In this document: positions 33,676-42,923 of the stretch, piece after piece
Position numbering within the stretch: the stretch's first letter is position 1
How the letters are laid out: every line of letters begins with the position of its first letter
NCBI GenBank assembly: GCA_028284605.1
Contig: JANQRL010000007.1
Span: 22,037-86,036 of the forward strand
From: Paracoccaceae bacterium
GTDB lineage: Bacteria; Pseudomonadota; Alphaproteobacteria; Rhodobacterales; Rhodobacteraceae
Reading direction: 5' to 3'
DNA: 64,000 bases
The notes under the pieces: generated by a model
What the model saw: only the letters and a program-made list of their open reading frames with translations
Database searches by the model: none
Told to the model about the DNA's origin: nothing
Program-made: the position numbers and the translations under genes

Positions 33676-35133
33676 ATGCCCACCCGTGTCATCCCGGTCG
33701 ACCCTTTCGATCTCGTGATCTTCGGCGGCACCGGCGATCTGGCCAGGCGCAAGATCCTGCCGGCGCTCTTCGTGCGGTATCTGGCCTGTCAACTGCCCGC
33801 CGATGCCCGGATCATCGGGGCCGCCCGCGCTGACCTCGACGATACCGGCTTTCGCGCGCTCGCCGCCGAGGCGATCGCGGAATTCGGCTGCGAGACGTCC
33901 CGCCACGGACGGGATCTGAAGGGATTTCTCGAAACACTGCATTACGTGTCGGTCGATGCCAGAGGCGAAGGCGGATGGCCGGAGCTGAAGGCGATGATGC
34001 GCGACGGGGTGATCCGCGCGTTCTATTTCTCCGTCGGTCCGGCGCTTTTTGGCGATCTGGCAGAGCGGCTGCATGCCCATGGCATCGCCGATCGCGGTTG
34101 CCGGCTCGTGGTCGAAAAGCCCTTCGGCCGCGACCTCGAAAGTGCCCGGGAGCTCAACGCCACCCTCGCACAGCATTTCGACGAGGCGCAGATTTACCGG
34201 ATCGACCATTATCTCGGCAAGGAGACGGTGCAGAACCTCATGGCGGTGCGGTTCGGCAATGTTCTCTTCGAGCCGCTCTGGAACAACCACTATGTCGATC
34301 ACATCCAGATCACCGTGGCCGAGACCGTGGGCGTCGCCGGCCGGGGCGAGTACTACGACCGTGCCGGCGCGATGCGGGACATGGTGCAGAACCACCTGAT
34401 GCAGCTTCTGTGCCTGATCGCTATGGAGCCCCCGAACATGTTCGAGGCCGGCGCGGTGCGCGACGAGAAGCTCAAGGTGATCCGGGCCCTGCAACCGGTC
34501 GACCCGCACCAGATCGTCCGCGGCCAGTACGATCCCCGCGACGATATCCCCGGCTATCGCGAGGAAGCCGGCAATCCGCGCAGCCACACCGAGAGCTTCA
34601 TCGCGCTTAAGGTCCATATCGACAATTGGCGTTGGGCCGGGGTGCCGTTCTACCTGCGCACCGGCAAGCGGCTGAAGGCGCGGTCCTCGGAGATCGCGGT
34701 GGTGTTCAACGAGCTTGGCCATTCGATATTCGAGGAGGATGTCGAGCCGCACCGCAACATCCTGTCGATCCGGCTCCAGCCGAACGAGGGGATCGACCTC
34801 CAGGTCACCATCAAGGAGCCCGGCCCGGGCGGCATGCGGCTGATCGATCTGCCGCTCGACATGACCTTCGCCGATGCCCTCGACGGCCATGACGAGGATG
34901 TCGCCGATGCCTATGAACGGTTGATCATGGATGTGATCCGGGGCAACCAGACGCTGTTCATGCGCGGCGACGAGGTCGAGGCGGCCTGGGCCTGGACCGA
35001 CCCGATCATCGCCGGATGGCGCGGCCGCAACGACGTGCCGAAGCACTATGAATCGGGATCGAACGGACCAGAGGACAGCCAGATGCTGCTGCATCGCGAC
35101 GGCCGGCGCTGGCGCGAGATCAAGGGAGAGTGA
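33676..35133 (+). CDS. zwf: Glucose-6-phosphate 1-dehydrogenase
   Basis: Oxidises glucose 6-phosphate to 6-phosphogluconolactone with NADP, the entry to the Entner-Doudoroff and pentose phosphate pathways. The protein has 485 residues, with the coenzyme motif FGGTGDLARRK at 17-27, EKPFGRD, and the active-site RIDHYLGKE at about 175-183. It is the first gene of zwf-pgl-pgi, separated from pgl by 242 bases that carry two twin-hairpin elements. Confidence 0.97.
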   Translation: MPTRVIPVDPFDLVIFGGTGDLARRKILPALFVRYLACQLPADARIIGAARADLDDTGFRALAAEAIAEFGCETSRHGRDLKGFLETLHYVSVDARGEGGWPELKAMMRDGVIRAFYFSVGPALFGDLAERLHAHGIADRGCRLVVEKPFGRDLESARELNATLAQHFDEAQIYRIDHYLGKETVQNLMAVRFGNVLFEPLWNNHYVDHIQITVAETVGVAGRGEYYDRAGAMRDMVQNHLMQLLCLIAMEPPNMFEAGAVRDEKLKVIRALQPVDPHQIVRGQYDPRDDIPGYREEAGNPRSHTESFIALKVHIDNWRWAGVPFYLRTGKRLKARSSEIAVVFNELGHSIFEEDVEPHRNILSIRLQPNEGIDLQVTIKEPGPGGMRLIDLPLDMTFADALDGHDEDVADAYERLIMDVIRGNQTLFMRGDEVEAAWAWTDPIIAGWRGRNDVPKHYESGSNGPEDSQMLLHRDGRRWREIKGE

Positions 35134-35145
35134 GGCCCGGCGCGT

Positions 35146-35189
35146 TCAGACCCTTCGACGGGTCTGACGAAACTCTTCGAAGAGTTTCG
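35146..35189. repeat. Twin-hairpin element F
   Basis: Hairpin 1 (35146-35167) has arms TCAGACCC and GGGTCTGA around TTCGAC. Hairpin 2 (35168-35189) is a perfect palindrome with arms CGAAACTCTTC and GAAGAGTTTCG. It starts 12 bases after the zwf stop and is closely related to element G, 102 bases downstream. Confidence 0.8.
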
Positions 35190-35247
35190 GACGCCGGGAC
35201 CGCCTGCGACAGAAAGGCCATGACACGGTCCGATCCGGCTCGCGGGT

Positions 35248-35292
35248 CCAGACCCTTCGAAGGGTCTGGCAAAAAACTCTTCGAAGAGTTTT
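35248..35292. repeat. Twin-hairpin element G
   Basis: Hairpin 1 (35248-35269) is a perfect palindrome with arms CCAGACCCTTC and GAAGGGTCTGG. Hairpin 2 (35273-35292) is AAAACTCTTCGAAGAGTTTT. Both share their cores with element F, making a local duplication in the zwf-pgl gap. The A/T ends of hairpin 2 could act as a bidirectional terminator. Confidence 0.8.
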
Positions 35293-35375
35293 GGCCCGGC
35301 CCGCTCCGTCCGAAAAGGGCTGACCCCGCCGTCGCATCCGTCTAAGCTCCGGCTGCTGCGCAGGAAGGAGATCTC

Positions 35376-36047
35376 ATGCAACTCGTCGAATATGCCGATG
35401 CCGAGATCATGATGATGCAGCTCGCCGATCATCTGGCCGGCGAACTGCGCTCCTGCCTGACGATGCACGACCATGCGAGCCTCGCCGTCCCAGGCGGCAC
35501 GACGCCCGGGCCGGTCTTCGACAGCCTCTGCGGCACGCCGCTGGACTGGTCTCGGGTCCATGTGCTGCTGACCGACGAACGCTGGGTGCCGGAAAGCTCC
35601 GAGCGCTCAAACACCCGCCTCCTGCGCGAGCGGCTGCTGATCGACCGGGCGGCGGAGGCGACCCTGGTGCCGCTCTATGCCGAGGCCGAAACGCCGGAAG
35701 AGGTCCTCGATGACCTCGCCGCCGGCCTCGCCCCGGAACTGCCGCTCTCGATCCTGCTTCTGGGCATGGGGGAAGACATGCACACCGCCTCGATCTTCCC
35801 CGGCGCCGACCGGCTCGACGAGGCGCTGAACGGCGAAGCGACCCTCGTCGCGATGCGCGCGCCCGGGGCGCCGGAGCCGCGCATCACCCTTTCTGCCGGG
35901 GTGCTGAAGGACGCGATGAGCCGCCACATCGTCATCACCGGTCACGCAAAACGCGAGGCCCTGGAACGCGCCCGTTCCCTGCCGCCGGAGGAGGCGCCGG
36001 TGGCGGCAGTGCTCAAGGGGTCGGTGATCCACTGGGCGGAGGGTTAG
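35376..36047 (+). CDS. pgl: 6-phosphogluconolactonase
   Basis: Hydrolyses 6-phosphogluconolactone, the zwf product. The protein has 223 residues of the NagB-like family: [17 protein letters not shown] near 36-52, [17 protein letters not shown] near 72-88 and [16 protein letters not shown] near 130-145. AAGGAGA precedes the ATG at good spacing. Two bases separate its stop from pgi. Confidence 0.95.
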   Translation: MQLVEYADAEIMMMQLADHLAGELRSCLTMHDHASLAVPGGTTPGPVFDSLCGTPLDWSRVHVLLTDERWVPESSERSNTRLLRERLLIDRAAEATLVPLYAEAETPEEVLDDLAAGLAPELPLSILLLGMGEDMHTASIFPGADRLDEALNGEATLVAMRAPGAPEPRITLSAGVLKDAMSRHIVITGHAKREALERARSLPPEEAPVAAVLKGSVIHWAEG

Positions 36048-36049
36048 GG

Positions 36050-37645
36050 ATGTTCGACGCGCTGAAGGTCCATGCAGCCAGGATCGTCGACCGACGGATC
36101 GGCAGTCTCTTCGATGAGAGCCGGGCGGCCACGTTCTCGGCGCAGGTGAGCGATCTGCTCTTCGACTATTCCAAGACCAATATCGACGCCGAGGGCCGCG
36201 CGCTTCTGATCGACCTGCTGGATAGCGCGGATGTGGCGGGCCGGCGGGAGGCGATGTTCGCAGGCGCGGCGATCAACGAGACCGAGGGCCGCGCGGTCCT
36301 GCACACCGCCTTGCGCAATCTCGATGGCAGCCCGGTCCTGGTCGACGGGCAGGACGTGATGCCGGAGGTCCTTGCCACGCTCGACCGGATGGAGGCATTC
36401 GCCCGCGCCGTGCGCGGCGGCGGTTTCGCCGGGGCCGGCGGGCCGATCCGCGACGTGATCAATATCGGCATCGGCGGCTCGGACCTCGGGCCGGCCATGG
36501 CGACGCTCGCGCTCGCGCCCTACCACGACGGGCCGCGCTGCCATTTCGTCTCCAATGTCGATCCGGCGGATGTCGCCGGGGTGCTGCGGCGCTGCGATCC
36601 GGCGACGACGCTTGTCATCGTCGCCTCCAAGACCTTCACGACCATCGAGACGATGACCAATGCCCGCACGGTGAAGGCCTGGATGTCCGAGGCCGTGGCC
36701 GACCCGGGCGCGCAGTTCGCAGCACTTTCGAGCGATCTGGAGAAGACGGCCGATTTCGGCATCGCGCCAGAGCGCGTCTTCGGCTTCGCTGATTGGGTCG
36801 GCGGGCGCTATTCGATGTGGGGGCCGATCGGGCTCAGCCTGATGATCGCCATCGGGCCGGAAGCGTTCCGAGCATTTCTGCGCGGCGGGCAGACGATGGA
36901 CCGGCATTTCCGCGCGGCCAGGTGGGACGAGAATGTCCCGGCGCTCCTGGCGCTGGTCGGGCTCTGGCACAATCAGGTCCTCGGCCATGCGACCCGCGCC
37001 GTTCTGCCCTACGACAATGCGCTGGCGCGGCTGCCGGCCTATCTCCAACAGCTCGAAATGGAGAGCAATGGCAAAGGCGTGGCAATGGACGGCACGGCGC
37101 TGACCGCCGACTCCGGCCCCGTCGTCTGGGGCGAACCCGGCACCAATGGCCAGCACGCCTTCTACCAGCTCATCCACCAGGGTACCCGGGTGATCCCCTG
37201 TGAGTTCCTCGTCGCCGCACGCGGGCACGAGGACGATCTGCACCACCAGCACCAGCTCCTCGTCGCCAATTGCCTGGCCCAATCCGAGGCGCTGATGCGC
37301 GGCCGGACATTGGAGGAGGCCAAAGCCAAGCTTGCCGGCAAGTTCGACGGCGCCGAACTCGACCGCCAGGCCGCGCACCGGGTCTTCACCGGCAATCGAC
37401 CCTCGGTCACCCTCGCCTACCCCCAGCTCACGCCGGAGATGCTCGGCATGATCGTCGCGCTCTACGAACACCGGGTCTTCGTCGAGAGCACGGTGCTCGG
37501 GATCAATTCCTACGACCAATGGGGGGTGGAACTGGGCAAAGAACTGGCCACCGCCCTGCAACCGGTCGTGGAGGGCCGCAGTGCCGAGGGCCATGACGGC
37601 TCTACCGCCGGACTGGTCGCGCATCTGCGCAAGAACGGTCTGTAG
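36050..37645 (+). CDS. pgi: Glucose-6-phosphate isomerase
   Basis: Interconverts glucose 6-phosphate and fructose 6-phosphate. The protein has 531 residues with [29 protein letters not shown], the phosphate/sugar site [12 protein letters not shown], the catalytic Glu in [14 protein letters not shown] with the nearby ring-opening His, and C-terminal [11 protein letters not shown]. It is the last gene of zwf-pgl-pgi and is followed by the repeat at 37646-37707. Confidence 0.97.
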   Translation: MFDALKVHAARIVDRRIGSLFDESRAATFSAQVSDLLFDYSKTNIDAEGRALLIDLLDSADVAGRREAMFAGAAINETEGRAVLHTALRNLDGSPVLVDGQDVMPEVLATLDRMEAFARAVRGGGFAGAGGPIRDVINIGIGGSDLGPAMATLALAPYHDGPRCHFVSNVDPADVAGVLRRCDPATTLVIVASKTFTTIETMTNARTVKAWMSEAVADPGAQFAALSSDLEKTADFGIAPERVFGFADWVGGRYSMWGPIGLSLMIAIGPEAFRAFLRGGQTMDRHFRAARWDENVPALLALVGLWHNQVLGHATRAVLPYDNALARLPAYLQQLEMESNGKGVAMDGTALTADSGPVVWGEPGTNGQHAFYQLIHQGTRVIPCEFLVAARGHEDDLHHQHQLLVANCLAQSEALMRGRTLEEAKAKLAGKFDGAELDRQAAHRVFTGNRPSVTLAYPQLTPEMLGMIVALYEHRVFVESTVLGINSYDQWGVELGKELATALQPVVEGRSAEGHDGSTAGLVAHLRKNGL

Positions 37646-37707
37646 GGGGCGCTGCCCCCGCCGCCTGCCGGCGACTCCCCCGGAGTATTTTCGGCCAAAT
37701 GAAGAGG
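37646..37707 (+). repeat. Rhodobacterales-type intergenic repeat, copy 1
   Basis: The segment begins with hairpin GGGGGCGCTGCCCCC and ends with the core at 37671-37707, which contains CCGGAGTATTTTCGGCC followed by AAATGAAGAGG. Nearly the same core occurs on the minus strand at 58239-58277 inside xdhB. It fills the space between the pgi stop and the convergent thioesterase stop, so it may terminate both transcripts. Confidence 0.75.
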
Positions 37708-38202
37708 TTAGAGCGCCTCGGCGCCGTCGAGCTCGGCGAAGAGCCGGCGGGCGGCGTCCGGGATCGGGAACTTGCTATCGCCGTCCTGGGTCCGCAGCAC
37801 GATGCCGGCATGGGCCTCGGCGGTCAGGATGGCTGGTGCCTCGGGCTCGCCCGCGTCCATGGCCCAGACGGCATAGTCCATCACGAAGGACGAGGTCCGA
37901 AAGGTCCGGGTTCGGGCGGTGACAACGTAATCCTGGTTGATCCCCATCTCGGCGAGGAACCGGCAGCCGATCTCGGCCAGCACCAGGCGCGGGCCCTCGG
38001 GGCCGTAATCGCTCACCTGCCGGGACTTCAGATAGGGCAGCCGCAGGCTTTCGAACCAGCGCAGATAGGCGGTGTTGTTGACATGGTTCAGCGCATCGAT
38101 CTCGCCGAACCGGGTGCGGTCGGTCTGCCCGAAGGCCCAGGGCGCGGGGATCGCGAGGGCGCGGAGTTGGGCGACGGTGAGAGGGGTGTGATAGGGCAGC
38201 AT
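37708..38202 (-). CDS. Acyl-CoA thioesterase (hotdog fold, YbgC/4HBT-like)
   Basis: The protein has 164 residues. The hotdog signature DRTRFGEIDALNHVNNTAYL contains the conserved Asp and the N-terminal helix start; the rest matches medium-chain or 4-hydroxybenzoyl-CoA thioesterase-like proteins. The substrate is unknown. The ATG lies only seven bases after the CCA end of tRNA-Gly, without a Shine-Dalgarno sequence outside the tRNA, so it is probably co-transcribed with it. The gene stops at the 37646-37707 repeat. Confidence 0.82.
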   Translation of the reverse strand: MLPYHTPLTVAQLRALAIPAPWAFGQTDRTRFGEIDALNHVNNTAYLRWFESLRLPYLKSRQVSDYGPEGPRLVLAEIGCRFLAEMGINQDYVVTARTRTFRTSSFVMDYAVWAMDAGEPEAPAILTAEAHAGIVLRTQDGDSKFPIPDAARRLFAELDGAEAL

Positions 38203-38208
38203 GGGCTC

Positions 38209-38282
38209 TGGAGCGGGTAACGGGAATCGAACCCGTAACTTAAGCTTGGGAAGCTCGCGTGATACCTTTTCACCATACCCGC
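38209..38282 (-). tRNA. tRNA-Gly (CCC), CCA encoded
   Basis: Full 74-base cloverleaf: acceptor GCGGGTA/TACCCGC, D stem GTGA/TCAC, anticodon loop TTCCCAA (anticodon CCC), T arm ACGGG-TTCGATT-CCCGT, U73 and an encoded CCA. The anticodon stem CGAGC/GCTTA has a C-A mismatch at its base and a G-U pair. Confidence 0.95.
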
Positions 38283-38295
38283 TTCGAGGCCCGAT

Positions 38296-38324
38296 TGGAT
38301 AGGAGCGCGCCCTGTCCTCGTCAA
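38296..38324 (-). promoter_or_regulatory. Promoter of tRNA-Gly (and thioesterase)
   Basis: On the minus strand TTGACG (38324-38319) and TATCCA (38301-38296) are 17 bases apart and lie 13 bases upstream of the tRNA. No other promoter is visible before the thioesterase. Confidence 0.65.
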
Positions 38325-38471
38325 GGGCCGGTTCCGCGGAAAAGCCGGTCCCATGCCAGCGGCCGGATGCACGCGCGGCACTGAGCGCTTCATGCTGGCC
38401 TCCAAGAACCCTCGCGAACGAACGAAGGACGCAAGAGATCGAGGGGCCCGGCTGAACCGTATGGCCGCCCT

Positions 38472-39113
38472 TCAGCCCCAGCTCGCCGGGAGCGTATCCG
38501 GCCCCTTGTTGTCGCTCAGCACCTCGATATAGTTCTTCATCGAATGTGCCCCGCCCCAACCGTCATCCGCAGGCTCCACGAAGCGTGCGTCACCCATATG
38601 GTGAAAGCCCGGCGCGAGCCCGCAGACGATGTCGTCGACCCGGCAGATCGACAGGCTCTTGTCGTCATGGGCCACCGCACCCAGTGAAAGCCGCGGCCGT
38701 GGTGCAGCAAAGCCGATGCCCGGCACGTCGTAGCTCTTCGACAGGATCTGCACTGCCGCCGCGCCCAGCGAATGGCCGATGATGAAGCTCGGCCGCCGGC
38801 TCCCGATCCAGGCGAACACCCGCCGGGAATAGACCAGGAAACCCTGGTGCCAGACCGTCCCGCTCGCGCCCTTCTCGGTGTCGGAGGAGGACAGTCGGTA
38901 CTTCTTGCCGCCGACATTGAAGACCCGGAGGTTGAAATGCAGGTAGTCGAGCACGCTGTTCGAGCCCGGCAGCAGGAGCCAGCCATTTTCCGTCAGATGC
39001 GCCTGGACGTGATCCTTGTCGAGGCTGTCGACGATCCGGGGCGAGCTGATCGTGTGCGGCTTGTAGCTCGCCTGGGCCAGCTTGGCCGCATCGGTGAGTT
39101 TGACTTTGGGCAT
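38472..39113 (-). CDS. Lipase class 3-like hydrolase
   Basis: The protein has 213 residues. The nucleophile elbow FIIGHSLGAAAVQIL and the following GFAAPRPRL match fungal lipase-like (class 3) folds; Asp and His candidates are RVDDIVCG and GGAHSMKNYI. No signal peptide is evident in MPKVKLTDAAKLAQASYKPH, so it is probably cytoplasmic or exported by another route. The substrate is unknown. The lipoprotein gene is 83 bases upstream on the same strand. Confidence 0.75.
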   Translation of the reverse strand: MPKVKLTDAAKLAQASYKPHTISSPRIVDSLDKDHVQAHLTENGWLLLPGSNSVLDYLHFNLRVFNVGGKKYRLSSSDTEKGASGTVWHQGFLVYSRRVFAWIGSRRPSFIIGHSLGAAAVQILSKSYDVPGIGFAAPRPRLSLGAVAHDDKSLSICRVDDIVCGLAPGFHHMGDARFVEPADDGWGGAHSMKNYIEVLSDNKGPDTLPASWG

Positions 39114-39174
39114 CACGGCGCCCTCCCCTGGTTGACGCAGGGGAAAGACTGGCCGCGCGGAGGCGTCCCGTCGA

Positions 39175-39190
39175 GTCGGGTATTCCCGAC
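39175..39190 (-). terminator. Small hairpin after the lipoprotein gene
   Basis: GTCGGG-TATT-CCCGAC forms a perfect 6-bp stem with a tetraloop, 6 bases after the lipoprotein stop. There is no T-run. The 16 bases from 39181 (TATTCCCGACCGGCGG) recur exactly at 49640-49655. Confidence 0.35.
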
Positions 39191-39196
39191 CGGCGG

Positions 39197-39328
39197 TTAG
39201 CGCGGACCCGACAGGTCGGGCACGAAGATCGGCGAGGCATAGGAGCGGCTGGAGACCACATCGCCCGAATGGGCGCAGGCGGAGACCAACAGCGCGACGC
39301 CGATCGCGGTGAGGACGCGAATGGACAT
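39197..39328 (-). CDS. Small lipoprotein, 43 residues
   Basis: MSIRVLTAIGVALLVSAC is a lipoprotein signal peptide with lipobox LVSAC (Cys18). The mature part is only about 26 residues (AHSGDVVSSRSYASPIFVPD and a short tail). Tiny lipoproteins of this kind are common in Rhodobacterales and have no assigned function. It may share a transcript with the lipase downstream. Confidence 0.65.
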   Translation of the reverse strand: MSIRVLTAIGVALLVSACAHSGDVVSSRSYASPIFVPDLSGPR

Positions 39329-39517
39329 AACTGCTCTTTCTCAACACATGGCCCCGGTTTACCCGGGTGCTCAGTCTGTAACATAGCATCTCCGGCGTGA
39401 TCCGGGAAGCGGCGCCGGACCTGGATGTGACTGATCTGCAACTGTCTTTTTCGACAGGTATCGGGCGGGCGGTGAGCCGAGCCGGATCGCGATCAGCCCG
39501 CCTCCCCTGGCCGCATC

Positions 39518-40330
39518 CTACCGGTAGACCTGGTCCTCGCCCGGGAAGGCGCGGGTGCGGACCTCTTTGGCATAGGTCGCAACCGCCTCTTCGATCATCG
39601 GGCCGAGCTGGCCGTAGACCTTCACGAATTTCGGGGTCCAGGGGTTCAGCCCCAGCATGTCTTCGAGCACCAGGATCTGCCCATCGCAATCGGGAGACGC
39701 GCCGATGCCGATGGTCGGGATCGCGATCTGGTCGGTGATCTTGGCCGCGAGCGGTTCCACCATCCCCTCCAGCACCACGGCGAATGCCCCGGCCTCGGCC
39801 ACGGCGCGGGCGTCGGCGATATGGGCGCCCCAGGTCTCCTCATCGCGCCCTTGCGTCTTGAACCCGCCCATGACGTGGGAGCTTTGGGGGGTCAGCCCGG
39901 TATGGGCCATGACCGGCACCCCGCGCTCGGTGAGAAACCGGATCGTCTCGGCCATGCGCGTGCCGCCTTCCAGCTTCACCGCGCCGCAGCCGGTCTCCTT
40001 CATGATCTTCGCGGCGTTGCGGAAGGCGACATTCGGGCTCTCCTCATAGGTGCCGAAGGGCATGTCGACGACGATTAGGGCCTTTTGCGTCCCGCGCACC
40101 ACGGCCTTGCCGTGCATGATCATCAGGTCGAGCGGCACGCCGGTCGTGTTCTCCATCCCGTGCATGACCATGCCGAGCGAGTCGCCTACGAGGATGAAAT
40201 CGGCATGGCGGTCGACGATGGCGGCGGTATGGGCGTGGTAGGAGGTCAGCGACACGATCGGCTCGCCCCCCTTGCGCGCGGCGATCTGCGGGACGGTGGT
40301 GCGGCGGACCTGTTCCGTCTGTTTGCTCAT
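39518..40330 (-). CDS. panB: 3-methyl-2-oxobutanoate hydroxymethyltransferase
   Basis: First committed step of pantothenate synthesis (ketoisovalerate plus methylene-THF). The protein has 270 residues, with [15 protein letters not shown], the Mg site [26 protein letters not shown] and catalytic Glu in [12 protein letters not shown]. The start overlaps the panC stop (ATGA), giving a panC-panB operon. Confidence 0.96.
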   Translation of the reverse strand: MSKQTEQVRRTTVPQIAARKGGEPIVSLTSYHAHTAAIVDRHADFILVGDSLGMVMHGMENTTGVPLDLMIMHGKAVVRGTQKALIVVDMPFGTYEESPNVAFRNAAKIMKETGCGAVKLEGGTRMAETIRFLTERGVPVMAHTGLTPQSSHVMGGFKTQGRDEETWGAHIADARAVAEAGAFAVVLEGMVEPLAAKITDQIAIPTIGIGASPDCDGQILVLEDMLGLNPWTPKFVKVYGQLGPMIEEAVATYAKEVRTRAFPGEDQVYR

Positions 40331-41172
40331 GGGCGGATCTCCTTCTGATCGAGCAAGAGGATGTCCCCGAACGTGGCGGAGAGCATGATGGCGACGGGGC
40401 CTGTGAGCGGCCCGGTGGCGCGCGCGAAGCCCTCGGGCTCGACGATGTCGAGACCCGCGAGGACCGCGCGCGGCTCGGCGGCCAGCGTGTCGCGGATGAT
40501 GCGGTCGAGGGCTTCGGCGGTAGCGCCCTGCTTTGCCGCCGCATCGGCGGCCAGCAGCGCGCGGTGCAGGACCGGGGCGGCGGCGCGGTCTTCCGGTGCG
40601 AGGCGGGCGTTGCGGGAGGAGAGGGCGAGGCCGTCCGGCTCCCGCACCGTCGGCACGCCATTGATCTCTATGGGAAAATGCAGGTCGCGGACCATCCGGC
40701 GGATCACCGCGAGCTGCTGGTAGTCCTTCTCGCCGAACCAGGCGGCGTCGGCCTGAACGATGTTGAAGAGCCGGGCGACGACCGTGGCCACACCCCGGAA
40801 ATGCCCGGGCCGCACCGCGCCGTGATAGAGCCCGGCGAGGCGGGTGGTCTCGACAATGGTCTCGTCGCCTTCGGGGTAGATTTCGGACGCCTCGGGGATG
40901 AAGACCGCATCGACGCCGGCGGCTTTCAGCTTGGCCAGATCGTCGGCCTCGCGGCGCGGATAGGCGTCGAGATCGGCCGGGTCGCCGAATTGCGTCGGAT
41001 TGACGAAGATCGTCGCGACGACCCGGTCGGACCCGGCCTTCGCGGCTTCGATCAGCGCCATATGCCCGGCATGAAGCGCGCCCATCGTGGTGACGAGCCC
41101 GACCCGCGCGCCCGTCGCCCGAAAGCCCGCGGCAGCCGCCCGGCAGGCGGTGATGGTCCGGCAGATTTCCAT
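40327..41172 (-). CDS. panC: Pantothenate synthetase
   Basis: Joins pantoate and beta-alanine using ATP. The protein has 281 residues, with the nucleotide-binding [15 protein letters not shown] (HIGH-type HAGH) near 31-45, [34 protein letters not shown] and [14 protein letters not shown] (KMSKS-like position). It is the first gene of panC-panB. Confidence 0.96.
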   Translation of the reverse strand: MEICRTITACRAAAAGFRATGARVGLVTTMGALHAGHMALIEAAKAGSDRVVATIFVNPTQFGDPADLDAYPRREADDLAKLKAAGVDAVFIPEASEIYPEGDETIVETTRLAGLYHGAVRPGHFRGVATVVARLFNIVQADAAWFGEKDYQQLAVIRRMVRDLHFPIEINGVPTVREPDGLALSSRNARLAPEDRAAAPVLHRALLAADAAAKQGATAEALDRIIRDTLAAEPRAVLAGLDIVEPEGFARATGPLTGPVAIMLSATFGDILLLDQKEIRP

Positions 41173-41415
41173 GTCCGCTGGCTACAGGAGGGTCCGGGCG
41201 ACCTCAAGGAGCGGGGCGGTGGCGGGATGGCGTGAAGATGGGGACGTGGTTGTGTCGGAGGTCGGTCAGGATCGGCTTGGTGGACGCAGCTGTCATCGGC
41301 GTTTGTGGCTTTGGTGTCCGCATTTTGCGTCGAACCAGAAGAATGGGTGGGGTATACGCAGCGGCACCGCCCGCTAGACTATGCTCCATGGATAGCAACG
41401 ATCGCAGATGCGGCA

Positions 41416-42057
41416 GTGACCCAATTCGCTGAACAGGCGTCTTCCTCTGAAGACGCAAAGACGATTTCGACCTTCATGGCTCAACGACTAAATCCGCTTG
41501 GGTTCAAGAAACGACGAAACAGTTTCAATAGAAGGCTCGATAACGGCCTGATCCACCAACTATCGATCTTCTGCGTTGGAGCTTATTCAATCGACCACGG
41601 CAAGTTCTACATCCACGCGGGCTGTTATGTGCCAGAGGCAGAACTGTATCGAAGAAATGTGGCCGACCCCAAATGGGTCACCGATGGGCTGTGCGTAATT
41701 AGAGGCTGTTTTCCAGAAACCTACCTGAGTCTCAGCAAGGTCGCGGCAAATCTCGACATGCTTACTCCGTATCTGGACGATGCTCTGGAAGCCTTGGCGT
41801 CTTTCAGTCACCACGTCGATGTCACGGGCGACTCGAGTGTGGCCGACCTATCCCCTCCAAAGAAGCCACTGTGGTTTGAGACACCCCAGCCTCTCGTGAA
41901 AGCTTGCATCCAAATTGCAGGAGACGACGCGGAAGGAGCTTCGACAACGCTCGAACGATACCTTGCGGCGTTGAATGCCGAAGAAAACCCCCAGCTAGGT
42001 CATATCGAGACGGTCTCAACATGGGCGGCAGAAATGGGACTAAAGCGCTCGACCTAG
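41416..42057 (+). CDS. DUF4304-like protein, probably acquired by transfer
   Basis: The proposed start is GTG 41416 (213 residues): TQFAEQASSS then FMAQRLNPLGFKKRRNSFNRRL, resembling the N-terminal pattern of DUF4304 (LkPlGFkk...F.R), a family with no known function. The open frame extends to ATG 41305, but the added part looks non-coding. Two sampled 60-base lines of this gene have about 47-52% GC against roughly two-thirds in neighbouring genes, which suggests recent acquisition. It lies between panC (divergent) and the convergent DM13 gene. Confidence 0.6.
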   Translation: MTQFAEQASSSEDAKTISTFMAQRLNPLGFKKRRNSFNRRLDNGLIHQLSIFCVGAYSIDHGKFYIHAGCYVPEAELYRRNVADPKWVTDGLCVIRGCFPETYLSLSKVAANLDMLTPYLDDALEALASFSHHVDVTGDSSVADLSPPKKPLWFETPQPLVKACIQIAGDDAEGASTTLERYLAALNAEENPQLGHIETVSTWAAEMGLKRST

Positions 42058-42152
42058 CACCTTCACCGACGCACCAATGCGGAAATCTGTGGACTGCGCA
42101 GCATCCATCACTGTGGACTCGAAGTGGCCTTCAACCAATGAACCGGGCCGCC

Positions 42153-42629
42153 TCACCCCGCCGGGCTCAGCGCCGCCGGCGAGAACAGAACCCCGAACTG
42201 CTCGCACCAGATCACCACCGAGCGATAGTCCGTCGGCGCCGCCCCGGCGGGCAGGGGATAGGACTGATCGCCGATATTGCCCTTGAGCTGACCGAGCGCG
42301 AGCCAGTCGTTCTCCGTCACATCCGCATTCGACGCCGGATCGGGATGGGCGGAGAGCCAGACCTCCAGATCGGGGCCGTTGGTCACCGAGAACTCGCTGA
42401 GCTGCACCTCGAACCCGCCGCCCGCGAGCGCCACGATCCGCGCCGTTCCGCTGCCCTGATGGGCCCGGTCGGCGTCGCGGAACTGGCCCTCGGCGATCAC
42501 CGTCGCCTCGGCCAGATCCTCGGCCACCACGTCATCGAAAAGGAGCGGGGAGAAGGCGTACCAGCCGAACGCGCCGACCGCGCAGCCGATGAGGAACCCA
42601 GGAACAAATACTAACAGAAACCGCCGCAT
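42153..42629 (-). CDS. DM13 domain protein
   Basis: The protein has 158 residues with one N-terminal membrane anchor or signal (LLVFVPGFLIGCAVGAFGWY), then a DM13 domain: EGQFRDADRAHQGSGTARIV, LSEFSVTNGPDLEVWLSAH and the conserved Cys in SVVIWCEQFGVLFSPA near the C terminus. DM13 proteins are proposed redox or electron-transfer modules. Periplasm-facing. Nothing in the neighbourhood indicates its partner. Confidence 0.82.
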   Translation of the reverse strand: MRRFLLVFVPGFLIGCAVGAFGWYAFSPLLFDDVVAEDLAEATVIAEGQFRDADRAHQGSGTARIVALAGGGFEVQLSEFSVTNGPDLEVWLSAHPDPASNADVTENDWLALGQLKGNIGDQSYPLPAGAAPTDYRSVVIWCEQFGVLFSPAALSPAG

Positions 42630-42923
42630 CTTTGCCTCCGGCGCAGTGTCGTCGCAGCCTTACGTGCGCCCTGTAACGAAGGCTTGTCAAGCGCCCGCCG
42701 ATCACGATGCCCGTGCCCCGATCTGATGCACCCGCCGGAGAGCGACCCGGAGAGCGACCGGGAGAGCGACGCCGCCCGACCGGCGCTGCCCCGTCCTTCG
42801 TTTCCATTTCCTGAACAGTCTGTTTAGCTGACGAAGCGACACGAATCCGGCTTTGGTAAGGCCGTCGTCCGGCATTGGCCTTTTTGGGGGATCTGTCGTC
42901 AGTGAGTTGGAAGGTAACCAGTT
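42630..42923. other. DM13-Hint intergenic region with a 12-bp tandem repeat
   Basis: GAGAGCGAC recurs three times with a 12-base period (42738-42773). AAGG-type purines at about 42912-42916 serve the Hint gene. CAGTCTGTTTAG near 42820 may be part of its promoter. No gene seen. Confidence 0.4.

Noticed and set aside
41204..41458. 84-codon minus-strand frame upstream of panC
   Set aside because: Low-complexity basic sequence with no ribosome binding site, spanning the AT-richer junction with the DUF4304-like gene.
42738..42773. CRISPR-like direct repeats
   Set aside because: Three 12-base tandem units without spacers and no cas genes; a simple tandem repeat.
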